A DNA stretch of 64,000 bases from Caldalkalibacillus salinus. GTDB lineage: Bacteria; Bacillota; Bacilli; Caldalkalibacillales; JCM-10596. Numbering within the stretch: position 1 is the first letter of the stretch; each line of letters opens with the position of its first letter. The translations under genes and the position numbers were made by a program. Under the pieces are notes generated by a model, which did no database searches, was not told where the DNA came from, and was given only the letters and a program-made list of their open reading frames with translations. Location: positions 42,144-106,143 of the forward strand of contig NZ_JAERVL010000025.1 of assembly GCF_016745835.1 (NCBI RefSeq), written 5' to 3'. Shown here one piece after another: positions 57,740-64,000 of the stretch.

Positions 57740-58864
57740 CTAAGAACTAATTCTTTTTGCTCCAAGGTACGTCTTTCTCCAATAACTTGATTTGGCTGCA
57801 TTGAGTACATGAACACCACGGTTAGGGGTGGCATGGATGATGTATCCTTTCCCCACGTAGATACCTACATGTCCGACTATATTGTCACTGCTATATCTTC
57901 CTGGCCAGTTAAAGAACACAAGGTCCCCTCTTTTTAATTCTGAGACTGGGACATATCGACCTTGTTTGGCTTGTTGTCTCGAAGTTCGAGGAATGTAAAT
58001 CCCGTTGGCCCCAAAGGCGTATTGGGTTAAGGAAGAACAATCAAATTCGGATGTATTGCCTGTTTTTGCACCAAAATCATAAGGCTTTCCACGATACTTG
58101 TACGCCGTTCTGACAACATCGTTCGCGTCTGAGCGAGACAGTACGGGTTCATCTTCCTCTTCATTTTCTAATACGTCACTAAAATCCTCGTTTCCTGGAA
58201 ACCCGAATTCATCTTCCGATAATGTCGTAATGACCAATTGGTTCTCTGCTTCACTTATGTCATACTCATCGCCCATGAGTGCTTGTAAGGAAGTCACAGA
58301 AATGAAGGTTAGCCCTTGGTGGTTAAAGACGGGTTCCGGTAGTATCACGGCCTCCCCTTCAGCTTCGGCTTGATTTGAATTTTTCTCTACTCTGTAAATA
58401 ATATCGGTGTAACCGGCAACAACGTCATTCTCGCGTCGACGCACTTCAAAATTTAAAGTATCGAGTACTGACTCAAATGATACATATCTTAGATTATTTT
58501 TTGTCAATGACTCTACTTCCTCAGCTGCTGAATCATCAATGACAACATCTAACTGATCCAAATCATTATTACCTTCAACCTGTTGTTCGTTCTCATCCTG
58601 GCCTTGGCCGCGTCCTTTCTGACCTTGCCCTTGACCGCCTTTCCCTTGTTGGTCTTGCTGGCCTTGTCCTTGACCACGTCCCTGTTGGCCTTGTTGACCT
58701 TGGCCTTGGCCACCTTGTCCTTGTTGACCTTGGCCACGTCCTTGTTGATTTTGTTGCTGTATAGATGGATCTTGATTTCTTTGACCTTGGCCTAAGTCAT
58801 TTCCACAACCGACTAATGTCATAACCATGACTAGAAATAGACAGAAAGATCTTTTTACAAGCAT
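57740..58864 (-). CDS. NlpC/P60 lipoprotein with Gly/Gln-rich repeat
   Basis: A 374-residue lipoprotein: signal peptide ending in lipobox LVGC (Cys20), a low-complexity region of GQ, GRGQ and GKGGQ units (about 35-92), an acidic linker, a copper-amine-oxidase-N-like domain (about 120-215) and a C-terminal NlpC/P60 endopeptidase (about 250-374) with catalytic Cys (DCSSLTQ), His (VGHVGIY) and second His (IIHATP). It probably cuts gamma-D-Glu-DAP bonds of peptidoglycan. The AAAGGG ribosome site is part of a hairpin (58866-58939). The repeats are unlike anything else in the window. Confidence 0.88.
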   Translation of the reverse strand: MLVKRSFCLFLVMVMTLVGCGNDLGQGQRNQDPSIQQQNQQGRGQGQQGQGGQGQGQQGQQGRGQGQGQQDQQGKGGQGQGQKGRGQGQDENEQQVEGNNDLDQLDVVIDDSAAEEVESLTKNNLRYVSFESVLDTLNFEVRRRENDVVAGYTDIIYRVEKNSNQAEAEGEAVILPEPVFNHQGLTFISVTSLQALMGDEYDISEAENQLVITTLSEDEFGFPGNEDFSDVLENEEEDEPVLSRSDANDVVRTAYKYRGKPYDFGAKTGNTSEFDCSSLTQYAFGANGIYIPRTSRQQAKQGRYVPVSELKRGDLVFFNWPGRYSSDNIVGHVGIYVGKGYIIHATPNRGVHVLNAAKSSYWRKTYLGAKRISS

Positions 58865-58865
58865 A

Positions 58866-58939
58866 TAAAAATCACCCTTTCGTAAGAACCTTTTTCAAAC
58901 TCTTCTGAGTCATCTTAGGTTCTGTAAAAAAGAGTGATT
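58866..58939 (-). terminator. Nested hairpin between RNase J and NlpC/P60 genes
   Basis: Outer arms AAATCACTCTTT/AAAGGGTGATTT and an inner AGAACCT/AGGTTCT helix on the minus strand, followed by TTATAT. Probably the RNase J terminator; its 3' arm includes the AAAGGG site of the next gene. Confidence 0.6.
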
Positions 58940-58974
58940 TCATCCTAAAATTTTTTATGTTGTTTCTACAGTGG

Positions 58975-60684
58975 TTACTGCTTCACGTTCTTGTTATTTT
59001 CCTTTGAGGATTGAAGGTGAGCTTCGTTCACTTCCATGATGATTGGAATAATCATAGGCCTTCTTTGAATTTTTTTATAGATAAACGGTGCAATTTGGTC
59101 TATGACTTGTGATTTGATGTTGGCCCAACTTCTCACTTTTTGATCCATAAGGTCTTGTACCAAAGACTTAACTCTTGACTCTGTTTCTTTGATAAGGTCT
59201 GTCGATTCACGGACAAAGATAAATCCGCGTGAAATGACGTCTGGTCCTGATAATAATCGGAAGTTTTTCATGTCAATGGTCATGACAATGACAATAAGGC
59301 CATCATCGGAAAGTTTCATTCTATCACGTAGCACAATATTACCCACATCCCCCACTCCATGACCATCTACAAGAAGTGAACCGGATGGAATCTTATCTCC
59401 GAGGTATGCATTTTCTCTCGTCATATTTAACACGTCGCCATTTTCTAGTAAGAAGCAGTTATCCCCTTTCACGCCAACTTCCTGTGCAATCTCACTATGC
59501 TTGGCCAACATCCGATACTCACCATGGATGGGAATAAAATACTTCGGTTTTAGAAACTGCAACATCAGTTTTTGATCTTCCTGACTACCGTGTCCCGAAG
59601 CGTGAATATCAAAGCCCTTTCCATATATCACATCTGCACCTAAACGGAACAGTTGGTCAATGATACGGTTCACATTAAGTGTGTTCCCTGGAATAGGAGA
59701 AGAAGAGAACACGACAGTGTCATTCGGTGTCAACTGGATATGACGATGTTGCCCTCTCGCAATTCTTGCTAAGACGGCCATCTGCTCTCCCTGACTTCCC
59801 GTACAGATGATCACGAGTTTGTGGTCAGGTATACGATTAACCTCGTCCCCTTCCACTAGTGTGCCTTTAGGTACTCTTATATAGCCTAACTCCTGTCCAA
59901 TCTGGAAGACTTTCTCCATACTACGTCCAAAAACGGCGATTTTACGGTTGTGGTGTACGGCTGCTTCAACGACCTGTTGGAGACGATACACATTGGAGGC
60001 AAAAGTGGCAAATAAAATTCTGCCGCTCGTTTTCTGAAATACGTCTAATAAAGAGGCACCTACTTTTTGCTCCGACCCCGTATAACCTGGACGTTCACTA
60101 TTGGTACTATCAGAAAGAAGCGCGAGCACACCCTTGTCTCCTAATGCTGCTAATTTGGCGTAGTCCGTACTATTGGCTACTGGAGAAAAGTCGAATTTAA
60201 AGTCACCTGTATGAACGATCGGGCCCTCTGGTGTATGGACCACAACACCGATTGAATCAGGAATACTGTGGTTCGTCCTGAAACAGCTCACAGCCAGGTG
60301 TTTGAACTTAATCATATCCTTGTTTGTAAAAGGCAATAGCTTTGTTGATCGTAACAATCCATTTTCCTCAAGCTTAGCCCTTACAAGCCCAAGTGTTAAA
60401 CGCTCTCCATACAGGGGTACGTTTATTAATTTGAGGATATAGGGTAAGCCACCAATATGATCCTCATGTCCGTGCGTTAGGAAAATGCCTTTTACTTTAT
60501 GCTGATTTTCAACCAAATAATTAATATCTGGAATAATGAGATCAATCCCTGGCATGTCTTCTTCAGGGAACTTGAGCCCACTATCAATCACTACAATTTC
60601 ATCTTTGTACTCAATGGCGTACATGTTTTTTCCGATCTCGTCGAGTCCGCCTAGAGCGAACACTTTCACTGTATCTTTTTTCAC
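58975..60684 (-). CDS. rnjA: Ribonuclease J (J1-like)
   Basis: A 569-residue metallo-beta-lactamase/beta-CASP nuclease with 5'-exonuclease and endonuclease activity in mRNA decay. The full active-site motif H71-G-H73-E-D75-H76 is intact, with VHTGDFKFDF, FATFASN, SSSPIPGNT and SGHGSQED. RNase J2 of Bacilli usually has a degenerate H-x-H-x-x-x motif, so J1 is favoured. Start ATG with GAGTTGAGAATGTG context has a weak site. Gene location differs from B. subtilis rnjA, so the symbol is provisional. Confidence 0.88.
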   Translation of the reverse strand: MKKDTVKVFALGGLDEIGKNMYAIEYKDEIVVIDSGLKFPEEDMPGIDLIIPDINYLVENQHKVKGIFLTHGHEDHIGGLPYILKLINVPLYGERLTLGLVRAKLEENGLLRSTKLLPFTNKDMIKFKHLAVSCFRTNHSIPDSIGVVVHTPEGPIVHTGDFKFDFSPVANSTDYAKLAALGDKGVLALLSDSTNSERPGYTGSEQKVGASLLDVFQKTSGRILFATFASNVYRLQQVVEAAVHHNRKIAVFGRSMEKVFQIGQELGYIRVPKGTLVEGDEVNRIPDHKLVIICTGSQGEQMAVLARIARGQHRHIQLTPNDTVVFSSSPIPGNTLNVNRIIDQLFRLGADVIYGKGFDIHASGHGSQEDQKLMLQFLKPKYFIPIHGEYRMLAKHSEIAQEVGVKGDNCFLLENGDVLNMTRENAYLGDKIPSGSLLVDGHGVGDVGNIVLRDRMKLSDDGLIVIVMTIDMKNFRLLSGPDVISRGFIFVRESTDLIKETESRVKSLVQDLMDQKVRSWANIKSQVIDQIAPFIYKKIQRRPMIIPIIMEVNEAHLQSSKENNKNVKQ

Positions 60685-60859
60685 ATTCTCAACTCCAAGT
60701 TTAAAAATTCGTCTGTTCCGTCATTATTTCTCATTATACTTTAAAACGCATCACATTTGTAGTTTTTCCATAACGCCTATATTTCTAGTTAAAGCGCACA
60801 TCCGCCTCCACGCATACATATTTTTATGTAGAAGGGCTTTCAATGAAGGGAGGAATAAG

Positions 60860-61387
60860 ATGCGAAAAACCAAAAAAAGTCGATACGGTCAACAAATAGG
60901 ATTCTTACAAGGTCAATCTCCCGGTTCTTTTCCTCCAGGTCAAGGGGGACCCCCCCAATCTTTCACGGGCATGGGACCTAGGCCTCCGTTTCCAGGTCAT
61001 CCTGGTGGTTCCTTCGGCGGGCCGTTTGCAGGACCTGGTGGATCAGGAGGCACTCCCCCGGGATTAGGTGGCTTATTACAGGGTCTAACGGGAGGGAGTG
61101 GTACACTAGACATCCCAGGCCTGTTGTCAAATGCCCAAAAACTGATCGGCGCAGTTAATCAAGCGGGTGAAGTAGCCAAAAATATTAGTCCCATGGTGCA
61201 ACTTCTTAAAAATTTTAACCTTGAGGATTTATCTTTAGATGATGATGAAGAAGACGATACGATACAGGAGGAAGATTCCTCGGAAAGCAAAAAGAAATCA
61301 CCCAAAAGAAAAAGAGCGAAAACAAATAAAAGGAAAATGAAAAAGCGTAAAAAAAGAGCAACGAAGGCCAAACGTAAAAAAGATTAA
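60860..61387 (+). CDS. YqfQ/VrrA-like putative spore coat protein
   Basis: A 175-residue protein in three parts: a Gly/Pro/Phe-rich N-half (about 20-85), a short amphipathic helix region (LLSNAQKLIGAVNQAGEVAKNISPMVQLL, about 88-117), an acidic patch DDDEEDD, and a strongly basic tail of about 30 Lys/Arg. The middle resembles YqfQ/VrrA proteins of Bacillus. GGGAGG precedes the ATG at 60860; the longer upstream frame is antisense to RNase J and unsupported. The next gene is another coat-type protein. Confidence 0.7.
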   Translation: MRKTKKSRYGQQIGFLQGQSPGSFPPGQGGPPQSFTGMGPRPPFPGHPGGSFGGPFAGPGGSGGTPPGLGGLLQGLTGGSGTLDIPGLLSNAQKLIGAVNQAGEVAKNISPMVQLLKNFNLEDLSLDDDEEDDTIQEEDSSESKKKSPKRKRAKTNKRKMKKRKKRATKAKRKKD

Positions 61388-61401
61388 TGGAGGAGATCGT
61401 T

Positions 61402-61773
61402 ATGGGCTTTTTATTTGGAGGAGGAGCACGTCCTCGTTATCCCAACCAGTACCCAACGATGCCACAGCAACCTAATCAATATCCGCAACAATACCCACAC
61501 CAAACGTTTCCTATACAACCACAATATCCAGTTTATCCACAAAATCAGCACAGTACACTTCATCCAGGTACGATGTATTACCCTGACCCTGATGCTTATC
61601 CATATCAATATGATCATAGTAATTATGGGTACCTCAATCCTATGTGGAACTACCAACAATATAACCCTTATCAGCAGATGCCCATTCCTCATCAACCATA
61701 CATCTACGAAGATCCCACAACGGAATACAGATATCCGGAGTATGTTGGGAAGCAAAAATGTATTGAAAAATAA
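61402..61773 (+). CDS. Pro/Tyr/Gln-rich YppG-like putative spore coat protein
   Basis: A 123-residue low-complexity protein of repeated YP, QYP and PQ units (QQPNQYPQQYPHQTFPIQP and further), as in YppG-type coat proteins. GGAGGAG lies 7 bases before the ATG at 61402. It follows the YqfQ-like gene by 14 bases, so both are likely expressed together during sporulation, and a terminator follows. Function inferred from composition only. Confidence 0.7.
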   Translation: MGFLFGGGARPRYPNQYPTMPQQPNQYPQQYPHQTFPIQPQYPVYPQNQHSTLHPGTMYYPDPDAYPYQYDHSNYGYLNPMWNYQQYNPYQQMPIPHQPYIYEDPTTEYRYPEYVGKQKCIEK

Positions 61774-61796
61774 AACATAATAAGATAATTGCGTTA

Positions 61797-61839
61797 AAAA
61801 AAAGGCGTACACCCATAAGATGGTATACGCCCTTTTTTT
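61797..61839. terminator. Bidirectional terminator
   Basis: AAAAAAAGGCGTA and TACGCCCTTTTTTT pair, with inner CC/GG; between the coat-type genes and the convergent peroxiredoxin gene. Confidence 0.9.
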
Positions 61840-61850
61840 ATATTACGTGA

Positions 61851-62351
61851 TTATAATTTACGTAACACTTCGAATAGTTCTTCGTTATCCGGTTGTTCCC
61901 CAATTGGGTGAACATCGATAAATTGGACAATACCTTCTTTATCGATGATGATAAGAGCACGTTCAGATGCACCATAAGCGGGTTCATCTTTGTTCGTGCG
62001 GAATACACCGAACTTTTCAGATACTTCTCCATGTGGATAGAAGTCCGCTAGTAATGGATAAGAAATACCACCGATAGACTTTTGCCATGCGTTATGGCTG
62101 TGTACACTGTCAACGCTAATACCCAAAACTTGGGTATCATACTCTTCAAAACGAGGAAGATCGTCCTCGTATGAAGGCATTTGCGCTCCTCAGACAGGTG
62201 TCCAATCTAGTGGATAGAATGCGATAAATACGTTTTTCTTGCCTTGGTAATCAGACAATGAAACGGTACGATCGCCAGTGGCTTGTAGTGTAAAGTCAGG
62301 CGCTTTGTCGCCAACTTTTAGTGTTCTTGTTTCTGTTGCACCTTTTGGCAT
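61851..62351 (-). CDS. Peroxiredoxin, probable selenoprotein (in-frame TGA at the peroxidatic position)
   Basis: Read through one TGA, this is a complete 166-residue AhpC/TSA-family peroxiredoxin. The start ATG has AGGAGG 6 bases upstream. The TGA (62190-62192, codon 54) replaces the peroxidatic Cys in the motif P47-L-D-W-T51-P-V-x54 (family PxxxTxxC). Downstream, [26 protein letters not shown] and the active-site Arg in GASERAL are intact, and the frame is open to the normal end. No Cys occurs anywhere in the protein, so codon 54 is the only possible redox centre. A hairpin begins 13 bases after the TGA. Seen: TGA position, open frame, hairpin. Known: Sec-containing peroxiredoxins exist in bacteria. 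Inferred: decoding as selenocysteine; a single-base error or recent null mutation is the alternative. Confidence 0.8.
62144..62176 (-). promoter_or_regulatory. Candidate bacterial SECIS element
   Basis: In the mRNA, 13 bases after the TGA, CTTCA pairs with TGAAG (lower stem) and ACGAGGA with TCCTCGT (upper stem, 7 bp), separated by one bulged U on the 5' side and UU on the 3' side, with apical loop CGAUCU whose second base is G. The loop lies 26-31 bases after the TGA, within the range accepted by SelB in known bacterial SECIS elements. Confidence 0.7.
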
Positions 62352-62631
62352 CGTATACCTCCTCCTTTTGCTTGAGTATGTAAGACGAGGTTTGGGCTCG
62401 TCTATTTAAATATTATACTATGCTCATAGCAAATTACAAACATTTAGCTTATAAAATTTATTATATACTAATTTTAAAAATGTACTCAATATTCAAACAA
62501 CGTAAAAAGGTGATTCAAACAAAGTAGAAAAGGTTAATCAAAGTTTAACCCATAGGCTACTATGAGACGATGCTTGACCCATCGCCTGTTGATCAAGGAT
62601 AATAGTATGAGGTAGATTTGGGAGGGTGCAC

Positions 62632-63525
62632 ATGGATACAACATATATACATTTGATCGGTCAGCCTTTTAGTCGGTTGCAACAAACTATGAGCTATCCC
62701 CCTATAAATGAGCACTCGTTTACGTCACGTGATTATGCTCACATTCGTTCATTGTTATCATCCGTGCCATCTGACACTCAAAGGTTATTTAAAAAGTTAT
62801 GTCGCTTAATTAAACATGGCTCCATAGATGAAATAACAGAGCATCGACATGGGCTTACCGTAACGTTATGCGTGTGCCACAAGAGGGAACAATATAACAT
62901 TGAGATGTACTTGTCCTATCATAAATGGGCATGGCAGTTTAAGGCTATTCATTTTACAGGTAAGCAACTCATTCCTACACAGCAACGCGTGCTGACTTAT
63001 GCTACACTGGTGTTTTGTACACTTCTTCTCATATGGTTATGGTCAAATGACTCAATCATACACACTTTTCATGGTGAACAGGTTATAGGTTATGATGACA
63101 GCGAACGCGACCAACCAAACGTGACTAACCATGACGAAAAGAGCCCCCCTAATCAGGAAGACACTGAGAATGAAAATGTTTGGCAGAGTCAGCTGCCTGA
63201 GTTTTTACATACATATACACATAGGCAAGCACGTGTCGTTGAAAACTCATCTTCTATGGATGGGAAAGAAAAAGAAAACCTCGAACATGAACGCCACACA
63301 ACCCACAACAGGGCCAATGGCATTCAGATTACGATACTACCTGGTATGAACAGTCAGGAAGTAGCTGAGCTTTTAGCAGAAAAAGGATTAGCCAGAAGTG
63401 TTGAAGAGATACAGGAGCTCTTTATTACATTACAAGTCCAAGATAAAATAAGGGTAGGTACTTATACATTTGAAGAAACAGAGACCTATATGGACATTAT
63501 CGAGCGCTTACAAGAAGGACAATAG
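62632..63525 (+). CDS. MltG/YceG-like single-pass membrane protein
   Basis: A 297-residue protein: cytosolic N-domain (about 1-115), one membrane segment (about 121-140, TLVFCTLLLIWLW), a polar outer linker with many Asp/Glu/Asn, and a C-terminal domain (about 230-297; IQITILPGMNSQEVAELLAEKGL and IRVGTYTFEE) that resembles the LysM-like N-part of YceG/MltG lytic transglycosylases. The catalytic Glu domain of MltG is absent, so it is a partial relative, as found in several Bacilli. GGGAGG lies 6 bases before the ATG at 62632. Confidence 0.7.
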   Translation: MDTTYIHLIGQPFSRLQQTMSYPPINEHSFTSRDYAHIRSLLSSVPSDTQRLFKKLCRLIKHGSIDEITEHRHGLTVTLCVCHKREQYNIEMYLSYHKWAWQFKAIHFTGKQLIPTQQRVLTYATLVFCTLLLIWLWSNDSIIHTFHGEQVIGYDDSERDQPNVTNHDEKSPPNQEDTENENVWQSQLPEFLHTYTHRQARVVENSSSMDGKEKENLEHERHTTHNRANGIQITILPGMNSQEVAELLAEKGLARSVEEIQELFITLQVQDKIRVGTYTFEETETYMDIIERLQEGQ

Positions 63526-63561
63526 TCTTAACAGTAACGTATAAGCGAAAGGATGAAGGTT

Positions 63562-64000
63562 ATGAAGATTCTAGCTATTACTGGAAGCATGAATACGGAG
63601 TCAAAGACAAAACTCGCAACGGATATCGTGGTTAACGCCGCAAAGCAAGAAGACGTGCAGGTGGAGCACATCCATTTGGCGCATTTCCCTTTACCCGTCT
63701 TCGACTGCCGCGATGATCGGGCAACTTATCCTGAAAACGTCCATACCTTTACTCGTAAGGTGGATGAAGCCGATGGTCTTATTTTAGCGTCACCTGAGTA
63801 TCACGGAAGTATATCTGGCGCTCTAAAGAATGCTTTAGATTTTATTGATGGTAGAAACATGGAAGGTAAGGTTGTCGCTATTTTAGGAGCTGCAGGTGGG
63901 GGCTTTGGTGCAACGAATACCGTTAATACACTTCAGCAAATTTGTCGAAATCTGCATGCATGGCCGCTGCCTTCGAGTCCGAGTGTGCCAAGATCTTATG
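63562..64000 (+). CDS. NAD(P)H-dependent FMN reductase (partial)
   Basis: The frame is open to the right edge; 146 residues are visible. Flavodoxin-like fold with the phosphate loop TGSMNTESKT (about 7-16) and the FMN-binding SPEYHGSISGALKNALDF (about 76-93) and GAAGGGFGATN segments of the SsuE/ArsH/YieF-type reductases. GAAGG precedes the ATG. It follows the YceG-like gene by 36 bases. Reduces FMN, quinones or azo/chromate compounds; exact role open. Confidence 0.88.
   Translation, partial: MKILAITGSMNTESKTKLATDIVVNAAKQEDVQVEHIHLAHFPLPVFDCRDDRATYPENVHTFTRKVDEADGLILASPEYHGSISGALKNALDFIDGRNMEGKVVAILGAAGGGFGATNTVNTLQQICRNLHAWPLPSSPSVPRSY

Noticed and set aside
58975..60684. RNase J2 instead of J1
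   Set aside because: The HxHxDH motif is complete and several blocks follow J1; J2 of Bacilli usually has a degenerate active site.
60536..60859. N-terminal extension of the YqfQ/VrrA-like protein
   Set aside because: It is antisense to the RNase J start and lacks a ribosome site; the ATG at 60860 has GGGAGG.
61851..62180. Separate 109-residue peroxiredoxin ORF starting at the internal ATG
   Set aside because: The upstream 57 codons in the same frame encode the normal peroxiredoxin N-terminus with a strong ribosome site; the short ORF lacks the active-site region and is an artefact of the in-frame TGA.

Overview
The window looks like a chromosomal segment of an endospore-forming Firmicute in or near the Bacillaceae. 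The basis is gene content and order that follow Bacillus subtilis blocks (ylaL-ylaM/glsA-ylaN; a yqg block with yqgE, sodA, pbpA, yqgN, gluP, yqgQ, glcK, mgsR and a DUF2759 gene), spore genes (SASP, SpoVAF, YjcZ-like peptides, YqfQ/VrrA-like and YppG-like coat-type proteins), a TPP riboswitch with a Gram-positive style terminator platform, and strong AGGAGG ribosome binding sites. Most genes lie on the minus strand. No phage, transposase, integrase or CRISPR array was seen.

Layout. 1-9.3 kb: partial membrane metalloprotease, ylaN, glutaminase, a hydrolase, YlaL-like protein, GNAT, queD, small zinc-ribbon and duplicated-domain proteins, a TVP38-type membrane protein, a cold-shock gene with long leader, two YjcZ-like peptides and a TSUP transporter. 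9.3-13.2 kb: TPP-riboswitch operon thiE-thiS-thiG-thiO-thiD with no thiF. 13.4-19.3 kb: htpX, nitroreductase, DUF92 kinase-like protein, phosphoesterase, ilvD, DUF1128. 19.5-21.2 kb: an LPQTG surface protein with its own sortase. 21.3-30.5 kb: glcK, msmX-type ATPase, PucR-type regulator, yqgQ, M42 peptidase, rhomboid gluP, HAD. 30.6-34.7 kb: mgsR and a phnD-phnC-phnE-phnE phosphonate-type ABC transporter. 35.8-42.3 kb: molybdenum cofactor genes mobA-moeA-mobB-moaE-moaD-moeB and a separate moaA; the single MoeB/ThiF-type E1 may serve both MoaD and the orphan ThiS. Between yqgN and moaA a promoter-folded RNA-terminator unit suggests an independent small RNA. 42.4-44.3 kb: SASP, AcuB-like protein, a secreted protein.

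44.3-50.4 kb: an rRNA operon on the minus strand preceded by seven tRNAs (Tyr-His-Gln-Lys-Leu-Gly-Ile). It is atypical in three ways: the 23S gene carries a 151-base extension of helix 45 that resembles an intervening sequence, the 16S 3' end reads CCTCG where the anti-Shine-Dalgarno CCTCC is expected, and no 5S gene follows the 23S. The 16S and 23S processing stalks are intact, which argues that it is transcribed and processed.

50.5-64 kb: spoVAF, pbpA, a KtrA/C-type K+ regulator, yqgE-like MFS, sodA, NfeD, a repeat-rich NlpC/P60 lipoprotein, RNase J, two spore-coat-like proteins, a peroxiredoxin, an MltG/YceG-like membrane protein and a partial FMN reductase. The peroxiredoxin is the headline: its reading frame is interrupted only by one TGA that falls exactly on the peroxidatic cysteine of the PxxxTxxC motif, the protein has no other cysteine, and a two-part hairpin starts 13 bases after the TGA. 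This is the expected layout of a bacterial selenocysteine gene.
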